Shown piece by piece: positions 41,714 to 50,464 of a DNA stretch of 64,000 nucleotides. The first letter of the stretch is position 1. The number at the start of each line of letters is the position of its first letter. Source of the DNA: Hahellaceae bacterium (lineage in GTDB: Bacteria > Pseudomonadota > Gammaproteobacteria > Pseudomonadales > Oleiphilaceae); assembly GCA_024234575.1 (NCBI GenBank), contig JACKOB010000006.1, positions 248,001-312,000 of the forward strand, given 5' to 3'. The position numbers and the translations under genes are program-made. Under the pieces are notes generated by a model. It ran no database searches. It was not told where the DNA came from and saw only the letters and a list, made by a program, of their open reading frames with translations.

Positions 41714-43168
41714 TTAGGATTCATAGTCTTGCATGTTTACACGTTTTGTTAACCAGTAGTATTGGCTGACAAATCCGTACCAATTGTTTGTTATTTTACC
41801 TCCATTGGTTTTGTACCAACTGTTACAACTTTCACCCCAGACAGAGTGCTGTAGTTTTTCCTGGATGTTCGCATTAAATGCTCGTTGAAGGTTAGGGCGA
41901 ACATTTAATGGGCGATTACTGAGTAAAGTCACTTGGCAGGCAGAGTGGATATAACGTATCTGGTTTTCTATCATTGCCAGAATCGAGTTATGTCCAAGGT
42001 TTGTATTTGGACCGTAGATCATAAAAAAATTGGGAAACCCGGAGACAGCCATACCAAGGTAGGCTTCTGCGCCGTCTTTCCACACATCAGCAAGTTTTTT
42101 TCCAGATAAGCCTGTGACCTGGATTGGCGAAAGAAAGCGCGTGCTTTGAAACCCCGTGGCAAAAATGATCGCGTCCAGATTGGTTATTGTCTGTGATGAC
42201 GTTTTGATGGTGTTCGCACTGACTTCTTCCACTTCGTCGGTAACCAGGGAAACATTTTCCTCGTTAAAGGTAGAAAAATAATTATTCGAGATCAGAATGC
42301 GTTTACATCCCATCAAATAGTCAGGGGTCAGTTTCTTCCTTAATTCTGGCGAGTGCACTTCTTTAGTTAATTTATGCTGAAAGATGTGGGTAAAAAGTTT
42401 CATGGCGAGTTTGTTTCCGCCAAATGCAAAAAATCTCAATTCGTGTTGCCAATAAAGACGCCACCGATCGAGAAGCTGAATTAAAGGAAATCGCGACTTC
42501 AGCGTTTGTTCCCAAGAAGAGTAAGCTCGGTCAGGCTTATTTAGCACGTAAGGGGCAGAGCGCTGAAATACGTAAAGTGCTTTAGCCTTTTTGGCAACCT
42601 CGGGAATCAGCTGCACAGCACTGGCGCCAGAACCGATCACTGCCACGTGCTTGCCGGTCAGGTTGTATTGATGGTCCCATTTTGCCGAGTGAAATACCTT
42701 CCCTTTAAATTCATCCAATCCTTTAATGTGGGGGTATGCTGGCAGACTTAGTTGCCCCGTGGCTGATATGAGAATCTTGCAAATATAGGTATCACCTGCA
42801 GTGGTTGTTACGCGCCAACGCTGTTGCCGTGAGTCATAATCTGCCTGTTGCACTTCGGTGTTTAGATGCACCTTGGAAATAAGGTTCCATTTTTTCGCAC
42901 AATGCGCGATGTAGCTGTTTATATCCGTTTGTGGCGCAAACTTTCGTGACCAGGGAAAGTCAGGTTCAAATGAGTATGAATACAGATGTGATGGCACATC
43001 ACAGGCGGCACCGGGATAACTGTTGTCTCGCCAGCAACCACCAATGCTGGCGGCCTTTTCTAAAATGATATAACTTGCCAGTCCGGATTTTTGCAGGCGA
43101 ATCGCCATACCAATTCCACCAAAGCCGCTGCCAATAATCAGTGTGTCTATGTGCGTAGTGCGATCCAT
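41714..43168 (-). CDS. Flavin-containing / Baeyer-Villiger-type monooxygenase
   Basis: A 484-residue class B flavoprotein monooxygenase. The FAD-binding GSGFGGIGMAIRL lies at the N-terminus, the Baeyer-Villiger fingerprint FxGxxxHxxxWD shows as FKGKVFHSAKWD (about residues 160-171), and the NADPH-binding GSGASAVQLIPEV follows. It would oxygenate a ketone, aldehyde or related substrate, which cannot be named. It stands alone, interrupting the conserved envelope block after murB, and looks like an accessory gene. Confidence 0.9.
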   Translation of the reverse strand: MDRTTHIDTLIIGSGFGGIGMAIRLQKSGLASYIILEKAASIGGCWRDNSYPGAACDVPSHLYSYSFEPDFPWSRKFAPQTDINSYIAHCAKKWNLISKVHLNTEVQQADYDSRQQRWRVTTTAGDTYICKILISATGQLSLPAYPHIKGLDEFKGKVFHSAKWDHQYNLTGKHVAVIGSGASAVQLIPEVAKKAKALYVFQRSAPYVLNKPDRAYSSWEQTLKSRFPLIQLLDRWRLYWQHELRFFAFGGNKLAMKLFTHIFQHKLTKEVHSPELRKKLTPDYLMGCKRILISNNYFSTFNEENVSLVTDEVEEVSANTIKTSSQTITNLDAIIFATGFQSTRFLSPIQVTGLSGKKLADVWKDGAEAYLGMAVSGFPNFFMIYGPNTNLGHNSILAMIENQIRYIHSACQVTLLSNRPLNVRPNLQRAFNANIQEKLQHSVWGESCNSWYKTNGGKITNNWYGFVSQYYWLTKRVNMQDYES

Positions 43169-43263
43169 CTGAGAACTCTTATTGTCGCTGGAATTTTTTA
43201 AGGCGTCGTTTTTACCAATGAGATTAGCTTAAAAGTAATGAGCATCGTTGAAGAGGCTCGATA

Positions 43264-43292
43264 CGGACAAAAAATTGATAGTTTCGGACAAA
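43264..43292. repeat. Direct repeat pair CGGACAAA, 21-bp period
   Basis: CGGACAAA occurs at 43264-43271 and 43285-43292, two helical turns apart, about 60-85 bases before cobB in the divergent gap with the monooxygenase. A short hairpin (CGTCGGC / GCCGATG, 43301-43320) follows. It could be a regulator site, but this is not shown. Confidence 0.4.
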
Positions 43293-43348
43293 TAATAAAC
43301 CGTCGGCTTTTTGGCCGATGAATAAGGTTCTGATGTAGGGTTTACGCA

Positions 43349-44038
43349 ATGCAAATAACAGTAATTACCGGCGCAGGTGTGAGTGCAGAGAGCGGGCTGG
43401 CAACGTTTAGGGATAAAGGTGGCCTTTGGGATCAGTACGATTTTATGAAACTGGCCAGTATTGAAGGCTGGCAAGCCGACCCGGCACAAGTGCTCGCGTT
43501 CTATAATGCCAGGCGGCAACAGCTGGTTCGCGCCCAGCCCAACCCCGCACACTACGCCATTGCAGCTTTAGAGCGTTATCATCCGGTGCAGGTAATCACC
43601 CAGAACGTCGATGATCTGCACGAGCGGGCAGGCTCAACGGATGTATTACATCTGCATGGTGAGTTGCTAAAAGCGCGAAGCGTGCTTAATCGTGATCTTG
43701 TGTTTGATATCAGCAATAAGGATATTCAACTGGGTGATTTAGCACCGGACGGTGGTCAACTAAGACCTGATGTTGTCTGGTTTGGCGAACCTGTACCTAA
43801 TATGCTTATCGCCGCCGAGCGTATGCAAACTGCTGACAGAGTTCTCGTGATAGGCACTTCGCTATCCGTTTATCCCGCCGCATCTTTAATCGAATATGTT
43901 GATGAATCCGTGCCGGTTGTTATTGTTGATCCCCATTTAGATCATAAATCATTGCTATACCGGCCTAATGTTAAACATATTAAAGAAAGTGCCGCTGTCG
44001 CGGTGCCCTTGCTAGTCGATGCGTGGTCACGCAGCTAA
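43349..44038 (+). CDS. cobB: Sirtuin NAD-dependent protein deacylase, no zinc site
   Basis: A 229-residue sirtuin that removes acyl groups from lysines using NAD. Motifs: GAGVSAESGLATFRDKGG (residues 8-25), TQNVDDLHERAG (84-95), catalytic His in LHLHGEL (His103) and GTSLSVYPAASL. Tyr52 and Arg55 in FYNARR match the Tyr-x-x-Arg pair that gives SIRT5/CobB desuccinylase activity. The protein contains no cysteine, so the usual four-Cys zinc ribbon is missing, with the region after the catalytic His shortened. It lies 211 bases before the sheath-like gene. Confidence 0.9.
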   Translation: MQITVITGAGVSAESGLATFRDKGGLWDQYDFMKLASIEGWQADPAQVLAFYNARRQQLVRAQPNPAHYAIAALERYHPVQVITQNVDDLHERAGSTDVLHLHGELLKARSVLNRDLVFDISNKDIQLGDLAPDGGQLRPDVVWFGEPVPNMLIAAERMQTADRVLVIGTSLSVYPAASLIEYVDESVPVVIVDPHLDHKSLLYRPNVKHIKESAAVAVPLLVDAWSRS

Positions 44039-44249
44039 TGCATGATTACCCTAGTGATTGGGATTCTGTTTCATATGGCGCTATGCTGATTGTCAGGCGT
44101 AACACTAATCATTAAATACTGAACATGTGTAATGGGAAATCTCTGCTTCTTTGTCTGCCATGGCAAACTAAATGAGTCATTCCGAAGTGGTTATACGTGG
44201 CAATCTCAAGGCCATTTTTTAGAAGGTCAAATAACTCAGGGAGAGAAAA

Positions 44250-45806
44250 ATGAGCAATAATTCCAGCCCACGACTAACGATTAGTACTGGTGATATCCCT
44301 TTTCCTGTTCGTAAAGGTGGTGATAACCCCAGTCATAGACCAGCGAACGCAAAGCATTGCTATATCACTGTGCTAGCAGATTTTAGTGGTCGTAATAATC
44401 GGCGGCAACTGGATGTGGATGCTATTGCCAGGCGAAAATTAGTAGAAGTAGACCGTGATAACTTTGATGATGTATTTGCCGCTATGAATGTTCAGTTGCA
44501 ACTGGCTATCACAGATGGCGTCATTACTTTCAATGAATTGGATGACTTGCATCCGGACACCCTCTACCAGCACATCGCCTTGTTTGACAAATTGAGGCAG
44601 CTTCGAAAACGCTTGCAAAACAGTAATACTTTTTCCGCAGCAGCTGAAGAGATGAAAGGCTGGCAAGGAGACTACGCAGCACAGCTTGCGAAAAGAAATG
44701 ATAGCGACGCAGCCAAAAAAGACACGCGGATAATTGATGAAAGCAACACCGCTGATTTGTTAGATGCAATTCTATCCGGGCAAGAAGTCAGTGTGAGTGG
44801 GCCCGAGTGTGATATCGATGCGCTGGCAAGGTCGATAGTCGCGCCCTTTTTAACCGATGCACCAGATCCAAGGCAGAATGATATGATTGCTGCCGTTGAT
44901 GATGCAACGAGTTCGCTGATGCGCAAGGTTATGCATGTCAGTGACTTTCAAAAGCTGGAGAGCACCTGGCAGAATCTTTACCAAATGGTGAGGCGTCTTG
45001 AAACAGACAGCAAACTGAAAATATTTATCTGTGATCTCAGTCAGCAAGAGCTGGCGGCAGATGCTACTGCCGTAGATTCGCTTGAAGACACGCAGACCTA
45101 CAAGTTGTTAGTCAGTCAACGACAGCAAGAAGGCCAGAAAGCTATCTCTATCGTGATGGCCGATTATTATATTGCCGATAGCGTTGAAGATATACGCGTT
45201 GCCGGTACGTTGGCCGGGATTGCCGCCACGCTTGGCGCTTCAGCGATGGCTGGTGGCTCTGAGAAGCTGGCAGGTTGCAACGCGCTGTCGAAGCAAGAAG
45301 ATGTCTCTGACTGGCACTATAACCTTGATGCAGAAGTGGCAAGCGCCTGGAGCTCGTTGCGCTCCGCCGAAGTTTCCCGGCATCTATCTTTGGTTGTTCC
45401 CAGGGTATTAAGCCGTATACCCTACGGCAAGCGCGGCGGTACCGTAAACGCCTTTGATTATGAAGAAGTGCCTTCCTGCAACGGCCATGAGTACTTTTTG
45501 TGGGGTAATGGTGCCTGGTATCTGGCCATGCTGGTGGGTCTTAATTTTAGTCAATTTGGCTGGTCTTTTACCGGGCAGGCAGCGTTAACTATCGATCGAT
45601 TACCGCTGTACGTCTACCTTGATGCAGAGGGAGATTCAAACGTCGTGCCGTGCGCCGAAATAGCTATGAATGACCAGACTGCGAAAGCGCTGCGTAATGC
45701 AGGGCTAAGTGTTATCCGCTCTATCCTCAATAAAGATAGTATTTTAGTTCCAGCTTTTACTTCCGTAGCCAGTGGTGATGAAAAACTGTTGGGCATGATG
45801 GAATAA
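44250..45806 (+). CDS. Orphan TssB-TssC-like (type VI sheath) fusion protein
   Basis: A 518-residue protein combining two sheath-like parts. Residues about 35-125 resemble TssB/VipA (YITVLADFSGR, RRKLVEVDRDNFDDVF, FNELDDLHPDTLYQ). Residues about 165-518 resemble TssC/VipB (LLDAIL, VMHVSDFQKLESTWQNLYQMVRRL, LKIFICDLSQQEL, LVVPRVLSRIPYG, EYFLWGNGAWYLA, FGW). A variable linker (about 126-165) joins them. A strong AGGGAGAG precedes the ATG. No other type VI gene (hcp, tssE, tssK, tssM, clpV, vgrG) is in the window. The next gene, 97 bases on, is a hybrid kinase. Function unknown; possibilities are a sheath-derived scaffold or a remnant. Confidence 0.82.
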   Translation: MSNNSSPRLTISTGDIPFPVRKGGDNPSHRPANAKHCYITVLADFSGRNNRRQLDVDAIARRKLVEVDRDNFDDVFAAMNVQLQLAITDGVITFNELDDLHPDTLYQHIALFDKLRQLRKRLQNSNTFSAAAEEMKGWQGDYAAQLAKRNDSDAAKKDTRIIDESNTADLLDAILSGQEVSVSGPECDIDALARSIVAPFLTDAPDPRQNDMIAAVDDATSSLMRKVMHVSDFQKLESTWQNLYQMVRRLETDSKLKIFICDLSQQELAADATAVDSLEDTQTYKLLVSQRQQEGQKAISIVMADYYIADSVEDIRVAGTLAGIAATLGASAMAGGSEKLAGCNALSKQEDVSDWHYNLDAEVASAWSSLRSAEVSRHLSLVVPRVLSRIPYGKRGGTVNAFDYEEVPSCNGHEYFLWGNGAWYLAMLVGLNFSQFGWSFTGQAALTIDRLPLYVYLDAEGDSNVVPCAEIAMNDQTAKALRNAGLSVIRSILNKDSILVPAFTSVASGDEKLLGMME

Positions 45807-45903
45807 CCAAGAAGAGACTTTCGGCATTACCAATGGGAAAAGTGAATAAATGACGGGCTGAACTATACTGAGCCTATCCGCTTTTCTCATGGGCACGCAG
45901 TGA

Positions 45904-48543
45904 ATGCTTGAAACATTAAGACAACAGGTACAGGCACCCAAAGCCAAGTCTGTTGTTAATGATTACCCTTTGCGAATTATCGCCTGTGGCATTGTATTAA
46001 TGCTGCATTTACGGGTGTTGCCAGAAGACACCACGGCGGGCGTTTGGCTGTTTGTTATTTTACATACCATTCTTTATCCCCATTTAGCTTTCTTTTTTTC
46101 CACCACCAGGCGTCAGGAAGCCCGCAATGTCATTGTTGATGCGTTTGCCTACGGCTGTTGTGTCGCACTTTGGGGGTTTGCACCGCTGCTGGTAACCATT
46201 TTTACTGCCGGTGCGTTAATGACGACCCTTGCCGCCGGTGGCATTCCTTTTTTCGTGGTTTCTTCCGGGCTGTTTATTCTTGGTGCCTTGGTAGTCGGCA
46301 TGCTAAATGGTTTCTACTTTCTTGATCAGCTTGACCCTGTCACAGAAGTGTTCGCTTATATCGGCTTAACCCTTTACACATGGAGTCTGGGTTACATGAC
46401 GTTTAGAGTAAATGCCCAGCTGGACAGCACCAAAAAGAACTTATCCAGGCAAAAAACAGTGGTTGAAGACGTAAATATTCTGGCGGAAGCATTAAACAGC
46501 CAACTGAATTTTGATGAGGTTATGAATACGGCGATGTCCGCGTTTAATCGGATCTCACCAGTGGAAGAAGTGTTTATTATTCTGATCGATAAAAACAAGC
46601 AGGTTGCCTCATTGCAGCACCTTTATGGTGAGGCAATAAATGATGAAGAAAGAGACCTGTTGCGGGACCTTTCATTTTCCCTTGAGGATGATAAAAACAG
46701 CGTCTTCGTTATTCCGCTATTAACCAAAAAACAGCTCTATATTCCTAAGATAAGTCGGGAAAATGTAGCGAAGTCGGCCAAAGTAGATCAAAGCCTGTAT
46801 GACTTTAAGCCATCCTGCTCGCTGGCATCTTTTCCTATTTTTATAAGAGGTGAGGTGGTGGGTGGCCTGACATTTGTTAACTACAACACCCCTTTGAATC
46901 TTGACGCAGCGCAGCTTGATACGTTATCCAAGTATGTCATTCATGTGGGCTCGGCGATTCGAAACGCGCAACTCTACGAAGAAGCGAAACAGGCCAGACT
47001 GCAGGCCGAACGATCCGAGCAAGTGAAAGCACGCTTTTTAGCAAATATGAGCCACGAGATAAGATCCCCCATGACGGCGATTATCGGCTACTCAGAAGCA
47101 CTACTCGAAGAAAATTTGCCAGAAGAAGAACGGGAAAAGTTCACGCAAGTCGTTATCCGTAGCGGGCAGCATCTGATGTCGGTGATAAATGACGTTTTGG
47201 ATTTGTCTAAAATAGAATCAGAGAAGCTAGAGGTCGAACAGATACCTGTAGAGATGTCTGTGATTGTCGAAGCGGTACGTTCTCAAATTGGACTCAAAGC
47301 ACACGAAAAAGGGTTGAAGTTCTTAGTTGAAATTAAAACCCCCGTACCCAAGCTGTTTTATTCCGACCCTACGCGTATAAAGCAGGTTTTATTTAATCTG
47401 GGTAGCAATGCGATTAAATTTACGGAGTCTGGCTCGGTAATTCTTAGGGTGGAGTATGTAAAACAAAACAACCAGTTACGCTTTTCTATGATTGATTCCG
47501 GGATAGGTCTAACCATTGAGCAGCAAGCGAAAATATTCCAGCCCTTCTCCCAGGCAGATACGTCTACATCCAGGCAGTATGGCGGTACGGGTTTAGGGTT
47601 ATCAATATCTAAAGAGCTCGCCAGTTTGCTGGGCGGTAGCCTGACATTAGATAGTGATTTTGGTCAGGGTAGTACTTTTACGTTAACCGTTAATCCGGGT
47701 GAGCTAGATGCAGTAGAGTGGTTTGAAACCGACACGCAGTGGCAGTCGCTGATCGCAGACTCAAACGGCCACAGTGTCTCACCGCTAACTATTCCCCATC
47801 TTAAAGGGAACGTTCTTATCGTTGACGATAATATCGAAAACCTGAATTTGGCCGTACGTATTCTTGAAGAAACAGGACTTCACGCTACTGCGCTGCATGG
47901 TAGTGGCAGTGTTGAGAGTATTTTAGCGGACCAGATATTTGATCTTATTTTGTTAGATATCCAAATGCCAATCATTGACGGCGAGTCTTTAATTAAAAAA
48001 ATCCGTGAAAGTGGATACAAAAATGCAGTTATCGCGTTTACCGCAAACGTTATGCAAAGTCAGGTAGAGAAATATTACCGTATCGGCTTTGACGATTTTA
48101 TCGCTAAACCCATTAACCGCGCAGAGTTGTACGAAAAAATTCAACATTGTTTGCAGAGGGGCAACCAAACGCTTTGCGGCAGCGTTTTGCTGGTTGATGA
48201 CAATTTGGTAAATCGAACATTGATTGAGCGCATAATTCATCAAACGTCCCCACACATCGAGATCGCATTGGCAGCAAACGGCGTCGAGGCACTTTCGTTG
48301 GCATCAAAGCAATCATTTGATTTAGTTCTCATGGATATGGAAATGCCTGTTATGGGAGGGGTCGAGGCGGTGATTGCTTTACGCGAGAGAGGATACAAGA
48401 GCACAATTTATATGTTAACCGGCAATGTTGGTCCTGCTGATCAGCTAAAAACAAAACAAGCAGGTGCTGACGGCCATATGGCAAAGCCTGTTGATAAAAC
48501 CCGTCTTCAAAAAATCATTGGGCAATATTTGAGCAGGAAGTAA
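45904..48543 (+). CDS. MASE2-GAF hybrid histidine kinase with two receivers
   Basis: An 879-residue membrane kinase. Order: MASE2-like membrane sensor with five or six TM helices (about 20-170, including HLAFFF and EARNVIVDAF), GAF-like domain (about 195-355), HisKA with His384 (NMSHEIRSP), HATPase_c (about 487-600, GTGLGLSIS), first receiver with Asp685 (LLDIQMPIIDG) and second receiver with Asp811 (VLMDMEMPVMGG). There is no Hpt domain. The ATG at 45904 lacks a good ribosome site. It follows the sheath-like gene in the same direction, so the two may share a transcript. The signal is unknown. Confidence 0.92.
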   Translation: MLETLRQQVQAPKAKSVVNDYPLRIIACGIVLMLHLRVLPEDTTAGVWLFVILHTILYPHLAFFFSTTRRQEARNVIVDAFAYGCCVALWGFAPLLVTIFTAGALMTTLAAGGIPFFVVSSGLFILGALVVGMLNGFYFLDQLDPVTEVFAYIGLTLYTWSLGYMTFRVNAQLDSTKKNLSRQKTVVEDVNILAEALNSQLNFDEVMNTAMSAFNRISPVEEVFIILIDKNKQVASLQHLYGEAINDEERDLLRDLSFSLEDDKNSVFVIPLLTKKQLYIPKISRENVAKSAKVDQSLYDFKPSCSLASFPIFIRGEVVGGLTFVNYNTPLNLDAAQLDTLSKYVIHVGSAIRNAQLYEEAKQARLQAERSEQVKARFLANMSHEIRSPMTAIIGYSEALLEENLPEEEREKFTQVVIRSGQHLMSVINDVLDLSKIESEKLEVEQIPVEMSVIVEAVRSQIGLKAHEKGLKFLVEIKTPVPKLFYSDPTRIKQVLFNLGSNAIKFTESGSVILRVEYVKQNNQLRFSMIDSGIGLTIEQQAKIFQPFSQADTSTSRQYGGTGLGLSISKELASLLGGSLTLDSDFGQGSTFTLTVNPGELDAVEWFETDTQWQSLIADSNGHSVSPLTIPHLKGNVLIVDDNIENLNLAVRILEETGLHATALHGSGSVESILADQIFDLILLDIQMPIIDGESLIKKIRESGYKNAVIAFTANVMQSQVEKYYRIGFDDFIAKPINRAELYEKIQHCLQRGNQTLCGSVLLVDDNLVNRTLIERIIHQTSPHIEIALAANGVEALSLASKQSFDLVLMDMEMPVMGGVEAVIALRERGYKSTIYMLTGNVGPADQLKTKQAGADGHMAKPVDKTRLQKIIGQYLSRK

Positions 48544-48713
48544 ATGGCGTTGTTATCGCTAGCGCCTTTTTGTTTGCTGTTGCATTTCTATCATATCGCG
48601 TCCCGGTTAGTATTTTTTCGGTAAGAGAGAAACGCATGACTTTAGTCAAGCCAGGTTAGCCCTGGCTGACGTATTATCGCCCTGACTGATTCATTTCTCG
48701 TAAGGAGTGTAAT

Positions 48714-48806
48714 ATGGGATGTTGTGGTGGATGTGGCGGCGGCTCTAGCCAGCCAGAAAAAGATAAAGATGCAGTAGAAAAAGAGAAAGAAAAACCAAAG
48801 AACTAA
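48714..48806 (+). CDS. 30-residue Cys/Gly-rich microprotein
   Basis: A small open frame encoding MGCCGGCGGGSSQP followed by a Lys/Glu/Asp-rich tail of 16 residues. A textbook AAGGAG (48702-48707) precedes the ATG at 6 bases, and a strong hairpin follows the stop, so it has the signs of a real gene. Three Cys within seven N-terminal residues (C-C-x-x-C) suggest metal or thiol chemistry; there is no signal peptide. I know of no function. The charged tail and Gly-rich head make it unlike random sequence. Confidence 0.7.
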   Translation: MGCCGGCGGGSSQPEKDKDAVEKEKEKPKN

Positions 48807-48815
48807 GTAAAAGCG

Positions 48816-48855
48816 ATACCAGCCGGGTAGTTAGTTAAGATATGCCGGCTGGTAT
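48816..48855. terminator. 11-bp hairpin between microprotein and MATE genes
   Basis: ATACCAGCCGG (48816-48826) and CCGGCTGGTAT (48845-48855) pair perfectly around an 18-base loop that includes the MATE stop codon. The T-run is poor, so it may terminate weakly or protect transcript ends on both strands. Confidence 0.55.
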
Positions 48856-50220
48856 TGTTAACTCATTAATTGCTCGTTGTTTTTCAATTAACTGGGTGAT
48901 TGTTTTTCTATAAGTCAGCCATGCCAGTAATCCTGCCATAATATTCCCCAAAAAAGCACCGCAGAATATACCTGTCAAACCGTACATCTTTGCACCAAGC
49001 CACAATAACGGCAAGTAGCAAACGAAGAGCCGTACAAGCGAAATCAGCAACGCTCGCAGTGGCATCCCCAGCGCGTTACAAACCGACACCATCAGCATGC
49101 AGATTCCCAGCGCACTATAACTGAATGGCACAAGTTGCATGTAGCTGACGACAATGGATGAAATGTCCAAGTCAGCAGAGAGTAATGGGGCAATAAGACC
49201 GGACGTGACCAACCAGATCAAACCGATCAAAAGCTGCCAGACAAGTACGAAGGAGGCGGCTATCTTTACCAGTTTATCTATGTCATTGAACTTGTTTTTT
49301 CCTAAAAGCTTTCCCACCATCGGCGGTAGGGACATTGTTAGAGCTAACACAACGACAATCGAGAAAAACTCCAGCCGTGTACCCAGCCCCCAGGCTGCAA
49401 CGACAGTGGCGCCATAGGCGGCAATAATTGCAGTGGCCAGCATGGCAGACAACGCTGGCATAAACTGGCTGAGCGTGGCCGGCATAGTGATGGCGTTTAA
49501 TTGCTTCACCGCCAGCGTCAATTTGGTCTTGTTGGCTGTAAATGACACCCAGCCATTAATATAAATTTGACGAAATACAACTACACCGCCGATAAGAAAT
49601 GACGTTATTGATGCGTATGCGGCCCCCGGAAGTCCAAAATCAAAATAAAATATAAATATCGGGTCGAGGGCGATGTTTAGCAAGCTGCAGAATACCATCA
49701 CCAGCCCTGGTAAAAGCGTGTTGCCGTTCGCCCGTGAAATGCTGTATCCGAAATAGAGCATCGCTCCAGTCCACGCACTAAAAAGCCACGGATGCCAATA
49801 CTCAATGATGGTTGGTAACAAAAACGCTTCGGCGCCCAGAGCAGTGGCTACTGTGACTTTAAAGAACCAAAGCGACAGACAGGTGAGAGCGATCACCAGT
49901 GCTCCCATCAATATAACTACTCCCCCCAGATTTTTTGCATGGGCTATATCCTCTTGGCCAAGCGCTCTAGATATAACAGCCGTCGTAGCAATGCCAAGCC
50001 CAACCTGAATCCCGATAATCAGTTGATAAACTGGTATGGTAAAGCCCAGAGCAGCTAGCGGGTCGACGCCGAGTTGCCCGATAAAAGCGCTGTCTACCAA
50101 CTGAAAACTCATCAGTGACAAAACGCCGAAAAGCATTGGCCATGTCATCCTGAAAAGAGACCGACTCGAGGTTTCTTCGCTGAGAAGGCTTTTGGCGGAT
50201 TGGGTTGATGGGTTGTTCAT
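48835..50220 (-). CDS. MATE family efflux transporter (DinF/NorM-like)
   Basis: A 461-residue multidrug and toxic compound extrusion protein with 12 predicted TM helices in two pseudo-repeats. The N-terminal segment SLFRMTWPMLFGVLSLMSFQLVDSAFIGQLG, the LGIATTAVISRALGQ motif and FGLPGAAYASITS are typical. It exports cations, drugs or metabolites by antiport with H+ or Na+; the substrate is unknown. It is divergent from the ATP-grasp gene across 244 bases containing a 12-bp palindrome. Confidence 0.93.
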   Translation of the reverse strand: MNNPSTQSAKSLLSEETSSRSLFRMTWPMLFGVLSLMSFQLVDSAFIGQLGVDPLAALGFTIPVYQLIIGIQVGLGIATTAVISRALGQEDIAHAKNLGGVVILMGALVIALTCLSLWFFKVTVATALGAEAFLLPTIIEYWHPWLFSAWTGAMLYFGYSISRANGNTLLPGLVMVFCSLLNIALDPIFIFYFDFGLPGAAYASITSFLIGGVVVFRQIYINGWVSFTANKTKLTLAVKQLNAITMPATLSQFMPALSAMLATAIIAAYGATVVAAWGLGTRLEFFSIVVVLALTMSLPPMVGKLLGKNKFNDIDKLVKIAASFVLVWQLLIGLIWLVTSGLIAPLLSADLDISSIVVSYMQLVPFSYSALGICMLMVSVCNALGMPLRALLISLVRLFVCYLPLLWLGAKMYGLTGIFCGAFLGNIMAGLLAWLTYRKTITQLIEKQRAINELTIPAGIS

Positions 50221-50311
50221 GTCAGTACCAGCATAGAAGAGAGGTTGTTTAGCAAGATTTCTCTTGGTAAAGCGTATTGATTGTACGGCAATTTGCTAAA
50301 GTTTAATCAAC

Positions 50312-50323
50312 AGAGATATCTCT
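50312..50323. promoter_or_regulatory. 12-bp palindrome in the MATE/ATP-grasp gap
   Basis: AGAGATATCTCT is a perfect palindrome 92 bases before the MATE start and 142 before the ATP-grasp start. It could be an operator; nothing identifies the regulator. Confidence 0.3.
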
Positions 50324-50464
50324 TTTCTAATTTGAGTGTTTTAACGAATGAATATTTCTGGCATTGTATAAATGTCTGGATTGTACATTGGCGTGGGCTA
50401 TTGGTGTCTTTAAGATCAATGACCTAAACTGATAATCAAACTTACCTACTTATGTTGAGTAAAT

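Noticed and set aside
44250..48806. A full type VI secretion locus
   Set aside because: Only the sheath-like gene is present; no baseplate, membrane complex, Hcp, VgrG or ClpV gene is in the window.
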